A DNA stretch of 64,000 bases from Auricularia sp. M13. Lineage: Eukaryota; Basidiomycota; Agaricomycetes; Auriculariales; Auriculariaceae. Within the stretch, counting starts at the first letter, position 1. The number at the start of each line of letters is the position of its first letter. Under the pieces are notes generated by a model. It did not search any database, was not told the origin of the DNA, and saw nothing but the letters and a program-made list of their open reading frames with translations. The position numbers and the translations under genes are program-made. Shown piece by piece: positions 1 to 11,800 of the stretch. The stretch lies in contig CM073201.1 in the NCBI GenBank assembly GCA_037042915.1, positions 3,162,001 to 3,226,000 on the forward strand. Direction: 5' to 3'.

Positions 1-666
1 CGCTGACCTTGATTGCGAGCGGTAGCCGTTGGTAAGTCCCAGTGGTAAGAACATCGAGCGAAGTTAAAAGGTCGTGGTTTCGTAACCTGGAGCGGTCAAT
101 AAGGTTCGTCAGCCGTGTCTTAGGCATACCTTGCGACCTTTAAGGACTCCTTGGACGCGTCGATGCTGCGGACGACGTCGTCGAACTGACGATTCTGGCC
201 CATTAAGAACGCGGTAATGTTCTGTAATGTGTCAGTTGAAACGTAGACTCGAGCAGAATTTATACATACCATCGCTTTTTGCACGTCCTGCGCGTCGCGT
301 GCCCATTTGACGACGGCGAGCAGCTTGACGACTTGACGCTTGGTATTTACGACCCAGTCCGCCAGAGTCCGTTTGCGGGCCAAATCGGACATAGTGGGCA
401 GTCTTTGAGCAAGTTCAGAACATGCCCCAGATATTCAGACTGATTATTACGAACGTTTCGGACAGATTAACGAGGTCGGCGAATATGTCTTGGGTTACAC
501 GCGTGATGATCTCGCGCAGTGGCACCTGGCCATCCTCAACCATAGGCAGCTCGCGCTCCAGCGCGTCGTGGACCGGTCCGCCGTAAATGCCGTTTGCAAC
601 GACGTCCATGGGCGTGGAGTCGGCGACCGCGGGTCCCGCATTGACCATGGTGCCGGTCAGCGTCAA
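1..666 (-). CDS. MED14: Mediator complex subunit 14 (N-terminal part, runs off the left edge)
   Basis: MED14 (Rgr1) is the backbone subunit joining the head, middle and tail of Mediator, the nuclear coactivator of RNA polymerase II. Four exons fit in phase: 455-666, 270-402, 130-221 and 86 to the window edge. The N-terminus is a short unstructured stretch; then come the MED14 signatures ELPMVEDGQVPLREIITR, DLVNLSETLPTMSDLARKR, VVKLLAVVKWARD and, in the last exon, RNHDLLTSLDVLTTGTYQRL. These agree with the conserved MED14 N-terminal domain. Introns are 48-52 bp; one (222-269) has no stop in frame and could be mistaken for coding. The start at 666 is the first ATG ahead of the conserved block. 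A foldback transposon begins 48 bp upstream, so the promoter is short or lies within or beyond that element. The remainder of the gene lies left of the window. Confidence 0.93.
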
Positions 667-713
667 GTTACGGACTTACGGTCGGAGTTTGCGCCGCGCG
701 CAAGTTGGACTCT

Positions 714-1162
714 CACTGGGCGCGGCAACAACGATTGCACGAGGATTGCATGAGGATCTCACTGTGTCATTTGAACACTACGCACCAGGATTGCATGAGA
801 ACTTCACACAGATATCCTCGCGTGATCCTCAAGCCAATAAGTAGTTTGAAACATATTCCAGGATGTCATGAGGAATACATATTGGGATCCTTGTGCAAAT
901 AGCATAATCATGTACAAGGATGGTTCAGGATCTCATGAGGATTCCAAAGCGCTCAAGAGATCCTTGTGCATAATTATAAGATTGACATAAGGATCCCAAA
1001 CTGTATTCCTCGTGATATCCTGGAATACGTCGCAAACTATTGACTTCAGGATCACATGAGGATATCCGTGAGAAGTTCTCATGCAATCCAGGTGGGTAGT
1101 GTCTGAATGACACAGTGAGATCCTCATGCAATCCTCATGCAATTCTTGTTGCCGGCCCAGTG
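714..1162. mobile_element. Foldback MITE, CACTA-like (TIR begins CACTGGG, 3-bp target duplication TCT)
   Basis: Nearly the whole element is one imperfect inverted repeat: the left arm (714 to about 921) and right arm (about 958-1162) read alike on opposite strands, with a loop of roughly 35 bp. Both arms carry the block GAGGATTGCATGAGGATCTC followed by similar sequence. The ends read CACTGGGC..CGGCAAC, and the direct flanks are TCT (711-713) and TCT (1163-1165). Termini starting CACT with a 3-bp duplication are the hallmark of CACTA/EnSpm elements; the family call is inference. There is no transposase, so the element is non-autonomous. It lies in the 5' flank of MED14. Confidence 0.75.
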
Positions 1163-1431
1163 TCTTGCACCCCGACCTCTGCCCTGCCACACCGCACTGT
1201 ACTAAGTCCTCACGGTCTTTACCAGATTATAATCATCCTGATCACCTGTGAGTTTGCGTTGGATTCAAGCCGCAATTTTTGTACTACTTAGTCTATAGCC
1301 ACACCAGGTGGCACCACTACTTTTTCACGGTACCGAGCCCGCTGAGGGGGACGTCGTCATTCTGGCTGCGTGATCTTACTACATACAGATTCGGTCACGG
1401 ACGGAAGACTTAACAGATACAGTGGATTCAA

Positions 1432-2251
1432 TCACTGAGACAACCTTGCGCGGAAGGCTCGAATCGTCCTCGATCCCGTCACTGCAAAGGGATTACAGTC
1501 CAGTCGAGGGAAGGGAACGGTCACGCACGGAATGTCAAGCGACTCGTTCTCAGGGTCGGGGTCGACGCCGAAGAAAGACGCGCACCGATGCTTCGCAAGC
1601 AAGTCGTGGGATTGAATCACGCGGCGCTTAGCCATGTGGCGCGGAGCAGTGACGACGATGTAGCCCTTGGCAGAAAATATGGACGGGCTGAGCGGGACAT
1701 CGTCCCCCGCGTCGACGAGGATGAGCGCACGGGCGGTGAACGCAATAGTCGAGGCGTGCATGGGATCGACGAAGTAGGCGCCGGCGTCGAGACACACGTA
1801 GGCCGAGTTGTACCGCGCGGAGAGAAAAACAAAAGGGACACGCGCTTCGGCAGCAGCGACCAGGAGGAAGTATAACGAGCCGGCGGTCTGCGGGAATGCG
1901 GTTTGTCAGTTGAAGACGTTCAAGCGGGGGCTGCGCACCAGCGCCGCGGACGACGGTGGCCCACAACATGCGATTTCTGGTCATGGGTTGGGACAGGTTG
2001 ATGTCGTCCAGGTACTGCCAGAGTTTGAGGTAGGTCTCGCGCACGACTATGGCCTTGGTCTGCGGGAGTTCGAACCGGTTGGCGATGCAAACCACCTGCT
2101 GACGGCCGTCGTTGGATACAGCTTCCACGCCGCTTTGAACGCCCCAGTAGTTGGCGTAAAAATCTTTGAGCCAGTCGACCGCGAGTTTGTCGTCGTGGAG
2201 CCTGGCAAGGCGCTCAAGCTGGCCTGTGCGGACATGATGAGTGGACTCCAT
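1432..2251 (-). pseudogene. Truncated P-loop NTPase-like gene of a basidiomycete multigene family
   Basis: The first exon, from ATG 2251, encodes a charged N-terminus and the block KAIVVRETYLKLWQYLDDIN. A second block after a small intron (about 1910-1960) reads AGSLYFLLVAAAEARVPFVF and later LILVDAGDDVPLSPSIFSA. The layout (VVR.EY..LW.YL, then a would-be Walker A with a hydrophobic FLL helix, then a LILVD strand) matches agaric multigene NTPase-like proteins of the Crinkler/RHS-like kind. The Walker A lysine is not visible, I could not join the two blocks in phase with a good splice pair, and the reading frame ends at 1432, well short of the family's usual length. I therefore call it a decayed or truncated copy. 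Family assignment rests on resemblance only. Confidence 0.4.
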
Positions 2252-2455
2252 GGCTGTTTTCCAAGTCCGCCCCTTCTTTACTGTCCGTCTCCGCGGGCTA
2301 ACCGCCCCAATCGGGCCACCTCCCTCCTTCCTGCTTTCTTCACCCGAGATCTATCCGAAACCTTGTGTAAACAAAGAGGAGCACAGCCCCTGCATAAATT
2401 CAACATTCCATCAAACCAAGCTACAACTCTTTTTCCTTCCCACCGACACGGGTGC

Positions 2456-3022
2456 TTAGTGTTTCCCGAAGCTTCTCTCCTCAAGCGAGATCTCCTGGCT
2501 CTCCTGCGTCAGCGCGCACGGGTTGCACCAGAATACCGCGCAACAGTCGCCGCAGCAACCTCCCTCGATCTGGTACCGTCTGCGAGTCGAGCCGCGTTCG
2601 CCGATCTGGAAGACCCATCCGAAGCCACACATCGTGAGGATGCCGTGCAGGCAGCAGTCGCCGCTGCACGTGCTTCCGTGGCTGGGGTGCGGGAACCCGG
2701 ATTGGTCGAGGTGCTCGCGCCGGCTTTTGTTCTTGCTGTACACCATGCACCTGCGGACAATTTGCGAATCAGAAACCCGCGACTGTGAGCTTGAACGAGG
2801 AGTATACTGACGGGCAGCACGTGGCGTAGATGCCTGTCAGGGAGCGGTGCGCATGATCAGGATTCGAGAGACATGGGGGAATGCAGCGGACTCACAGGTC
2901 CCGCACGCGCCACAGCATCCACAGAGCCCCTCAGACCATTCGCGCTCGCCCTGCGAGTTGAGAGGGAGGTTCTTGACGTTGCGGTTGCCGCCGTTGCGGT
3001 TCATCGTAGCCGTGGGCTGCAT
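2456..3022 (-). CDS. PLAC8 family cysteine-rich protein
   Basis: Three exons join in phase through GTGAGT (about 2856) and GTCAGT (about 2806) donors, giving about 145 aa. After a hydrophilic N-terminus rich in Asn and Gly come the PLAC8 hallmarks: WSEGLCGCCGACGTCIYATC, CCPCMVYSKNKSRREHL, then CSGDCCLHGILTMCGFGW, and GGCCGDCCAVFWCNPCALTQ near the C-terminus. PLAC8 (DUF614) proteins are small and membrane-associated with paired CC motifs; plant members affect organ size and metal resistance, and the fungal role is not settled. The start at 3022 is preceded by an in-frame TGA. A TATA box lies about 185 bp upstream. The gene ends 205 bp before the truncated P-loop-like gene on the same strand. 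Confidence 0.88.
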
Positions 3023-3204
3023 CTGCTGCTGCTCGTGACATCTGTGTCAATGGGACGTTGCACGTTTTCAGCACTACTCTGCGTACCTGGTTGTGGCTAC
3101 CCATGTCGCAAATCGAAATGAAGACGAGAGGTACTTGGAAAGTAAAATCGAATGCAAAGCGGAAAAAACTGAAGAACGGGCCACTCTGGCCGGCCCTAAC
3201 ACGG

Positions 3205-3212
3205 TTTTTATA
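3205..3212 (-). promoter_or_regulatory. TATA box of the PLAC8 gene
   Basis: TATAAAAA on the minus strand, about 185 bp before the start codon of the PLAC8 gene. The assignment rests on sequence and position only. Confidence 0.5.
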
Positions 3213-3224
3213 CCTTGCACTCGC

Positions 3225-4095
3225 CGGTATTTCACATCAAAATCGCGCCCACCGTGATGCCCCTACCATTCTGCACCGACCTCAGGAATCGCCGGTGCCG
3301 CGTGTCGCAGTGTACATCGGATGCCGCTGAGATCCACAGAGCGTCACAAGTGGTAAATAATCCAATGCTGTGTCAGTACGGAGACTGTGCACGCAGCTCT
3401 ATGCGATAGCATGTAGTATGCAAAACAGCAAATAATCATAAAAGGGGGAAATGAACGTCGGTGAATAGTGCCGAAGGCTTCCAATTTCAGCACTGTTGCA
3501 CACTTATCACTGCTGCAAACCCACTCAACGTCTTATGCACCGCATTCCGTAAAGCACAAGAATGCAGTGCGTGAGCTCTATTTCTAGCAGCTTCAAGACT
3601 TTGAGATTCGTGATCTCGTATAGTTCCCAAGCCTCCGGCCGATGCACCACCCATCCCAAAAGCCCCTTCAATCAGCACCAGATCAGCACTCAATGGGTTT
3701 GAGCAGGGCATGATCGGCATTCCCGCGGAGTCGCATTCGTATTAAGGACGACCGTGACATTGATGCTCTGCGAAATATTACTGTAGAGTCAAGTTATGAT
3801 GAAATGCCATTAATATCACTACCCTATACGATAGCTGCCTGACAGATTCATGAGCCTTTCCGAATGATACTGCAGGTGTTCCATCGCGTGTCGCGTCGGC
3901 TCTTCGTTCATAACTCCGCTGATTGGCGGTGGCGGACCCTTTGATTTCTGCAACGGCGACGATCCAATCGTCACACCTACACAGCTCACAACCATGATGG
4001 GACATGCCCTATTAGTGCGTTAGGCGGAAGCTATTCGCCTTCGCACACCAGCTCAGAGCACAGCCCATCGCAGCTTTGGCCCGGCGACTCTAAAA
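3225..4095. other. Intergenic stretch, no supported gene
   Basis: Two weak minus-strand open frames (3487-3720 and 3778-4005) show no recognisable domain, no convincing splice structure and no codon pattern like the neighbours. Nothing else was recognised between the PLAC8 promoter and the kinase-WD40 gene. Confidence 0.5.
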
Positions 4096-6386
4096 ATGGG
4101 CGCGGCAGCGAGCTCTCTTCTCCAGCAGCGCGTGAACATAGGAGGTAAACGACTCATTTGATAACTGTGGCACATCGACCGATATGCCTCGCAGGGCTGC
4201 CAGCCGAAGGCACAGTCATCACGGCGACGTCTTTTGATGAGCATAAACTCTTCAAAGTCAGGCTGCTTGGCTCAGATGTGGTGGCTGAAGGAGCATCGGC
4301 TGCCGTTTTGAAGGGCAAGATCGTGGGCACCGCGTCCAACGGGCAGCAGCCACAAGTCGTCGCCTTGAAGGTTTTTCGTCTGCCTTTGAATGCAGACCAG
4401 AGAGAGGTGTGTGCCGTGGCAGCGCACGATCGTACTCGCCTTCTTAACAGTCTTCCATGTATAGATTTATCTCAAGTTGTTCTGCAGAGAATTGGAAGCC
4501 GCTCGGCGCCTTGGAGCGCAGGATCGTTTCGTCCTTCCCTTCCTGGGAATGTCGGTTCTCGGTTTCCAACCCGTCATCATCTCGCCGTTCATGCGCAATG
4601 GCAATATCCTCGACTATGTTGAAAAGTGCAGACCATTCAAGGTCGATCGACAGCTGTTGGTGAGTGCGCCCCAATTCTCGCGCAGGCGGCCTTCATGGAA
4701 GAATGACGTTTTGCCAATCATGGCAATTTGAAGGTCGTGCAAACCGCTGAAGCCCTGCGATTCCTTCATACAAAAGCAGGACTAGTACATGGAGACCTGA
4801 AATGTGTAAGTACCCCGCTTTCCGAGCCATTGCCGCCAGTGGTTGAAATGTCTAGGAAAACATTCTGGTATCGGACGAAGGACACGCGCTACTCGCAGAT
4901 CTTGGTCTTTCCGCAGTGATAGACAAGACCGAGTCTATGGCAACGACGAGTACCTCAATCCGTCAATGGAACACCATCCGCTTCGCCGCGCCGGAGCTCT
5001 TGTCTGATAACGCCCAATTGGCGGCTCCCTCTACCCTTACTGCCCGCGTCCGATCGAAAACGCCGCAATCCGACGTGTTCGCGTTTGGAATGCTGGTCCT
5101 CCAGGTACGAGTTCAGGCTTGACTTGCTGCAGTTGATGAGTAATCTTCGTCGAGGCATTTACTGGCCGGCTACCCTGGCCAGACTATTCCAGTGAAGTTG
5201 TTATCATGAAAATGCTCTCACCCACCAGGCCCGTTCACCCGCGGCCAGGGAGCGAAATCACAGCTTTGGGCCTGTCCGACGTCTGGTGGGACGTCTGCCT
5301 CAGGTGCTGGCAGTTCGTCCCTGAGGAACGACCTCAAATGAGCGAGATCTACAAGGAACTCCATGTCAGTGTTTCTCTGGCAGTGGGTGTCAGATTCACT
5401 ATATCTTGCTGATCATCGTTCGTAGGAAAGCAGGCGTCCTGACCGTACGTATCGATGCACACCTTTTGCGGGATGTGGAACTGACCGCTGACATAGGTAT
5501 CACCTTACGGGGTCACTCGTCTCGGGTTCGTAGCGTTGCGTTTCTGCCCTGCGGCACACGAGTGGTCTCAGGTTCTGATGACAATACGCTGCGAATTTGG
5601 GACATTAAAACTTGCCGAACCGTCATAGGACCTTTACTGGGCCACAAGGACTGGATCCTTGCTGTTGCAGTCTCCCCGAATGGTCGGCAGATTGCTTCAG
5701 CGAGTGCGGATCGCTCGATCTGCCGATGGGATGCCCAGGATGGAACGCAACTAGGCGCACCCATGAGAGGTCACAAGCGCGGCGTCACTTGCGTTGCCTA
5801 CTCCCCAGACCGCGCATACATCGTCTCGGGCTCAGAAGATTGTACCGTTCGCTTGTGGAACGCCTCCACTGGGAATGCCCTCCGACGCACAGTCACGGTG
5901 CTCACACGACATGCATCCGGGGTGCTCTCCGTCGCATTCTCTCCCGACTGCAATACAATTGCGTCCGGTTCACAGCATGGCATCGTCTTGACCTCCACGA
6001 CGGGGAGAAATATCGGCTTGCTTACAGGGCATGGTGGGCACGTATCGTCAATCTGCTTTTCCTCCAATGGGAGGCATGTTGTCTCCGGGTCACGAGACAG
6101 GACAGTGCGCGTCTGGGAGGCCGGGTCACAGGAGCTGATCTCTACTATTCGAGGTCACCTCCAGTCCGTCAGCTCTGTCGCCATCGTACCTTCGGGCAAG
6201 TACATTGCATCATCGTCTTGGGACAAAACTATACGGATCTGGGACACTGTGATAGGGACCCCTGTTGGAGCTCCTTTAATCGGGCATGACGACTGGGTTG
6301 ACACTGTTGTAGTATCCCCAGATGGCAAGATCATAGTATCTAGCTCGCGTGACGCGACTATACGTATTTGGGACCGCTTTGAATAA
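4096..6386 (+). CDS. TKL-type protein kinase fused to a seven-repeat WD40 propeller
   Basis: Eight exons fit in phase: 4096-4144, 4195-4406, 4465-4659, 4734-4805, 4856-5104, 5155-5364, 5426-5444, 5497-6386, giving 631 aa. The protein starts MGAAASSLLQQ, a good N-myristoylation signal (Gly2, Ser6). The kinase domain follows: VALKVF (beta-3 Lys), CRELEAARRLG (helix C), then VHGDLKCENILV, where HGD replaces HRD but Asp, Lys and Asn are kept. DLG stands for DFG, followed by RFAAPELL and SDVFAFGML. This looks catalytically competent, in the TKL style common in mushrooms. The last exon holds seven WD40 repeats (for example GTRVVSGSDDNTLRIWD), enough to close one propeller and probably to bind a partner. 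The 19-bp seventh exon is unusually small. Function is inferred as signalling. Confidence 0.88.
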
Positions 6387-6465
6387 ACTGTACCGCTGCA
6401 TCTAATTCACAAAACATGTCAAGAGGCATGACCAAAGGCTGGGTGCGGACGAACCTGGGCAGTCC

Positions 6466-6470
6466 AAAAA
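6466..6470 (-). terminator. Pol III terminator of the tRNA
   Basis: A run of five T on the minus strand directly follows the last base of the tRNA, as expected for RNA polymerase III termination. Confidence 0.8.
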
Positions 6471-6542
6471 CTTCCCTGCCGGGAGTCGAACCCGGGTTGC
6501 GCGCGTGACAAGCGCGTGTCTTAGCCGTTGGACCACAGAGAA
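6471..6542 (-). tRNA. tRNA-Asp (anticodon GTC)
   Basis: The 72-nt cloverleaf folds fully: acceptor stem TTCTCTG/CAGGGAA (one G-U pair), D arm, anticodon stem CGCGC/GCGCG with loop TTGTCAC (anticodon GTC), a 4-nt variable region, T arm CCGGG-TTCGACT-CCCGG, and discriminator G, typical of tRNA-Asp. There is no intron. It lies between the kinase-WD40 gene and the next gene, on the opposite strand to both. Confidence 0.95.
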
Positions 6543-6677
6543 CTGATGGTACATCCCGATTGATTAGCCTATAACCTATCAAAGCATTACCATCGGGCCA
6601 TCCCAAAAATTATCAAGAAGCATCTTACTCGTAGAACACGAGAAATCCTTGGCGCATCCAGCTATAGCCGATCAGTT

Positions 6678-6735
6678 TTCGGGGCCGCGATACTGATATT
6701 GCATTCGGGGCCGCGATACTGCGATACTGATATTG
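6678..6735. repeat. Short direct repeat of about 24 bp
   Basis: TTCGGGGCCGCGATACTG occurs at 6678 and again at 6704; the second copy has gained a further CGATACTG before the shared end GATATTG. It looks like a local slippage duplication in the upstream region of the gene that begins at 6834. Confidence 0.6.
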
Positions 6736-6833
6736 ACAGTTGACTCGCCCGTTGATATTAAGCGACTCATAAATCAGCCGCCGCATCTTGTTCATTCGTT
6801 CCCATTTTGCTCTCACATAGCAGACAGCCCGCA

Positions 6834-7843
6834 ATGAGCATCGAAACCGCTGGCACCACCAAAGTCACTGCGGAACGCATCGCGCAACAGTTCGGCTTCA
6901 ATACCCAGCACGGCACATACGCGTGGCGCGTTATTTTGAACTCGCCTCTCGATAGTCAGCGCTGCCGCACGCTTGTACGTCTCTGTACCTCTTGTAGCGC
7001 GTTTCTTTATCCTAACTCCCCCCTCCCCTCCCCTCTCTAGATTAGCGAAGTTGCCCAACCCGGCGCGATGATCCAACCGCGTATGCCGGGCTCGCCGTCA
7101 GACGCGCCGTTCAAGCTGGAGGACGATAAAACAAGTCTGATCCTCCGCGGCACTCCTCACCCTGCAATCGTCTGTAAGCTATATGAGATGAAATATTGTC
7201 TCTGACTATCTCTCAGGAAGAGTTTTTCACTCAACACGGATGGGCTGTTGTGGCCGCGGGCATCTCGCAGCTCAGCGAAGTGCGGCATCTCGCATGGGCG
7301 TCTCAGGCTCAACCCCTGCTCATGCTCATCAAGGAGTGCTCCTTCTCGCTCAGTTTCGCGCAATTCGTGCGCACCTCGTCTCAGGGACCGAAGATGTACA
7401 ACGCATTCGCGCGGGGCATCCTCCGACTGATTAGGGATGGAGACTGGGTGGACACTCTGGGTGATGAATTGGTGGTACGTGCTTTGGTCGTGGAACTCCG
7501 AGTATTCGGCCTAATGCAGAAGTGTATCACAATGTAGGTCGACGAGGTAACCAAGTACACCAATTTCCGCATTGCGGGCGATCTGGACGTTGTGGGCGCG
7601 CTCCTCGTCGCGCTCCCCACGCTGCTCAACACTATCTCTGCGCTGAGCGATGTACCGCCTCCGCGCGGGCACGCGAAGGCGATGGAGCAGGCTGGCGGGC
7701 AGCTGCGCAGGAACATGGATAAGCTGGCGAAGGTCGCTCCCGAGCTCCTGTGGCACGCGGATGGAGAGGCGACTGAGCTGGGCGTCAAGGTCGGTTATGT
7801 CTACAATGCGCTGCTCCGAGTCCTCGAGACGCTCAGGATGTGA
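6834..7843 (+). CDS. Hypothetical protein, 277 aa
   Basis: Four exons fit in phase: 6834-6974, 7041-7169, 7217-7474 and 7538-7843. The second intron needs the weaker donor GTCTGT, because the neighbouring GTAAGC would create a stop. The protein begins MSIETAGTTKVTAERIAQQF. It contains a largely helical C-terminal half (for example EQAGGQLRRNMDKLAKVAPE) and ends VGYVYNALLRVLETLRM. There is no signal peptide, membrane segment or motif I recognise. Its open exons, good splice sites and GC-rich coding support a real gene. Function is unknown, probably a lineage-restricted cytosolic protein. Confidence 0.7.
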
Positions 7844-8847
7844 CTCTGTGTGCCGGATTGTACACATGACTGTGTGGTGTGCATCCGGCAAGGCTCCCAT
7901 GTTGCTCTGCAGCAATACAAATACCAGTTCTTTCGTCGCATACTTGGTTTTAGGAACTCCATTGAGCGGTCTCGGCAGTTCTCGGTAGTGAGACTGCGGC
8001 GTGGTCATCCTAAAATCACCATGACGATATGTGCGCGGGGCGGAAGGACGAGGCGGATTGGAGAAGCGTAACTGCGAGAAGGGCGTTGGCAAAAGGTACA
8101 AGATCAGGAAATATTGCCGTCAGCGGGAGGGAGCAAGCATAGGCAGGGACTCGGCGTGCTTTGCCTAGGGACCGCGTGCCGGGGATGGCAATGGTAAACC
8201 GGGTATATTCTGGATCGGAGTCGACAGCGAACGCAGAGCGGAGCGTCGGGAAGCAGCAGATGGGTCAGCAGAAGCTTGATAGAATGAAAGGCGTTGAATC
8301 GGTTTGACTTCTCGTGACTGAACGGAGACATACACTCAGCCGGAGATGCTGGGACGTGTCGACTGCCAAAGCGTCGGCGAGGATGGCAGAGAAATGAGAG
8401 TTGTACTGTTATATCCTGTATAGACAAGGTGAAAAATGAGACCCTTGTACACGAACTTGTGCTGCGGGAACGAGATAAACGCACAGTCCAGCGCTATGTC
8501 GGTACACGATCCTCAACGTGTTCGTTCGCGAGACACCGCCTTCCACATCGAGGCTTTCAATGGGGATCCAAGCTTGTGCTGGTGATAAATTGTATGCAAT
8601 TCGAGGCGCAGATGGTTGGCCCTTGTAAAATATGGTCCTTGGCTATCCGTAGGCTGATTATTGTCAATAAATAAGTCGACGTGTTCAATTCATTGGCCCA
8701 AAGAAATCGATCTGAAAGCGCTGAGGCGCTGCGCATGCGGTGCGGCGCAGTTTCGAAACGGAAGGCCCGCGTTCAAGTCAAAGATTCAGAACACGTCGCA
8801 AAGTCCGCAGTACTCCGCAACCGTTCTCTTGCGCTCGCCACGACACC
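7844..8847. other. Intergenic stretch, no supported gene
   Basis: It contains the 3' flank of the preceding gene and the upstream region of the Cex1-type gene. The open frames here, including a serine- and arginine-rich one at 8104-8484 on the minus strand, look like chance. Confidence 0.5.
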
Positions 8848-11800
8848 ATGGAATACCTACGGAGCCTGGGCTCCGCGGCTGCATCTTCAATTCTTCAGAA
8901 ATCCGGACTAAACTTGCCATTTTCGCTGGGCGAGCGCATAGGCGATCTGGGCATTTGGACGTTGCACGATGCCACCCGACGCGTGCGTTATATTACATTA
9001 CACTGCGTCTTTAGCGTCGAACTTATGCCGCACGCGCTCCCAGGAAGACTCAACTCCAGTGACCGTCTTTGCCTTTGACGCCGGTCAGCACCGCAGCGCT
9101 CTGCCACTGGCGAAGAACGCCGTGCGCAAGCTGCGCACAATCCGGCATCCCGATGTACTCAAGTTCCTCGATGCTGTCGAAACCGATAGCAATATCTACA
9201 TCGTCACCGAGCGCGTGCGGCCGCTGGCCAAGGCCATGGCCAATTGGGCGAGCAAATCGCAAAAGGAACGCCAGGAATGGCTCGTCTGGGGCTTGCATCG
9301 CATATCCGTATGTGGCCACCGTGCTTAGACCCCTGGAAGCCCTACCAGATGGTACATTTGCTGCACAACCTCTCCACTATGTGTGGGGAGGGTTTCTTGC
9401 TGGGATATGCTCCATCTGGTAGGGCTTCCAGGGGGAACATCCACCTCAGCTCATTGTACACTCTACAGGTTGCCCTGGCCTTTATCAACGACTCTGCAGC
9501 ATCCACACATGGTGCAATACGTGTTGATTCTATCCTCATATCTCCCTCTGGCGAATGGAAGCTTGGTGGTTTTGAGCTACTCAGCAACCCGAAGGACGAG
9601 GCCGCCGTGCTCTATGTACGTTCTTGCGCTTGTTCATGTGCACTGTATCTCATATTTTTAGAGCATGGGAAGTCTATTGCCAGAGGCAAACATTTATTGC
9701 CCACCTGAAGTCCGGAAAGCAAGTTATGCCGTGCTCAAAGAGTAAGCACTCTCCCGAGGACATCAAAAACATTCTGGTAGTCATCTATCATACTAACGCA
9801 TCCCACAGTCACGACCCAGCGGTTGCAGATGCCTATGCATTGGGAATTCTCATCAACAGCGTCTTCAACCCCACCTTCCCCATCCCACCGACCACGCAGC
9901 CGCCGCATCCGCAAATCCCCGCCAACGCGCGGGGCAGCATCCCCGCACCCATTTTCGCACACTACAAACGGCTGCTGAACCCGAGCCCGAAAGCGCGCCT
10001 GACGCCGAAGGGCTTTCTGGAGCTCGGGATGGACGAAGCGACAGGCTTCTTCGCGCGGAATCCGCTGGTGCGTGTGTGCGCGGGCCTAGACAACTTTGCG
10101 GTGGCGAGCGAGGCGGACAAGAACGAGCTGGTGCGGACCCTGCGCGAGTCGATGGGCAGCTTCCCGCAGGAGTTCAACGCGCACCGCGTGCTGCCGTCGC
10201 TGGTGTCCGCGCTCGAGTACGGCGGGGCGAACGCGGCGGCGCTGCTGCCGCTCGTGCTCGCCATCGGGAAGCTCGAGCCGCCGGATAGCAAGGACGCCAA
10301 GTGGCTCGCGGCGGTCGTCAAGCTGTTCGCCAGCGCCGACCGCGGCACGCGCATGGCGCTGCTCGAGCATATGCCCGAGTACGCGGACCGCCTGGACCAG
10401 CGCACCGTCGCGGAGAAGATATGGCCGCACCTCCAGACCGGCTTCGCGGACACTGTGGCGGTCATCCGCGAGGCCACCGTGCGGAGCGTCATCCTTATCT
10501 CGGGCAAAGTGCGTTACTCGTGCTCGATGCTTTGTCAGGCTGACCGGTGACTAGTTGGGCGACCGAATATTGAACAACGACCTCCTGCGGCACCTGGCGA
10601 AGGCGCAGTTGGACCCCGAGCCGAGCATCCGCACCAACACGTGCATCTTGCTCGGCAGGCTGGCGCCCACGCTCGGGTACAACACGAAACGAAAGGTGCT
10701 CGTACCAGCCTTTGCGCGCGCGACGAAGGACGCGTTCGTCCATGCGCGCGTCGCGGGCGTCAAAGCATTCGCCGCGGCCGTCGATGCGAATTGCTTTGAT
10801 GTGGAGGCGATCGCGGAGCGTGTATTGCCTTCTGTCGCTGCGTGTTTGGTGGATAAGGAGAAGTGCGTTCTACTCCTGCTGCTGCTGCTGCTGCCGCTTC
10901 CCCGTTGTCTGACATGATGGGCTATGTAGGGTCGTACGCGACGAGGCGTTTGCGGCGATCGGCGCGTTCATCAAGAAGCTCGAAGCGCACGCCGCGACGA
11001 TGCCCGAGACCGTCATTCCGCCCGAGGGTGCAGCCGCAGCTGCCGCGCAGCCAACAGCATATTCCAGCGGGCCGAGCACGACGTCCGAAGCGCTCTTCAA
11101 CTCCACGACGGGCGCGGCGGGCGCGCTGGCCGGCTGGGCTATTTCGTCGCTAGGCAAGAAGCTCGCGGCGGGCGACCTCGTTAGCACAATGGCGCTGGAA
11201 ACTGCGTCGGCGCTGGTGGCGTCTCCACCTCTTGATAGGCCGATGTCAGCACCACCGCCGCCGGCCTCGGGCTCTGGCTCTGGTCTGAATGGGTCGGTGA
11301 AGCCGATACCGCCGCTCGCGTCGCCTGCGCTTTCCACGGTTTCTGCGTTTGCGGGCACTGGCACGCCACGGCCGTCGAAGGCGAAAGGGCTGCAGCTCGG
11401 CGCGGCGAAGAAGCCTGCTGCGTCGCTCGCCGCGCGCATCGCGGCTGCCGAGGTCGAGGACGATGTCGGTGCTGTAGACGACGGCGCCATTGAGGATGCA
11501 TGGGGCGGCGACCTTATGGACGTGCAGGCAGACCAGGACGATTGGAGTATGTGCTTTCCTCTCTCTCTCACTTGTGCTGCTTGGCTGACGCATGTCTGCA
11601 GCGGCGTTCGAGAGCGCGCCCGTGCCTACCGTCGAGCAGGACGATGACGACGGGTTCGATAATCCATGGGAAGACCGTGCCGCCGCGCCCGCGACGTTGA
11701 CCTTTACTTCTCCGCCGCCTGCCCCAAAGCCCGCGCCCGCTCCCGCACCCGTGCCGCCGAAGCCACCCGCCATCGTCAAGGCGAACCCGAACCCGGTGCG

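Noticed and set aside
3487-4005. Two minus-strand frames between the PLAC8 and kinase-WD40 genes
   Set aside because: No domain, no splice support, and length within chance expectation for this composition.
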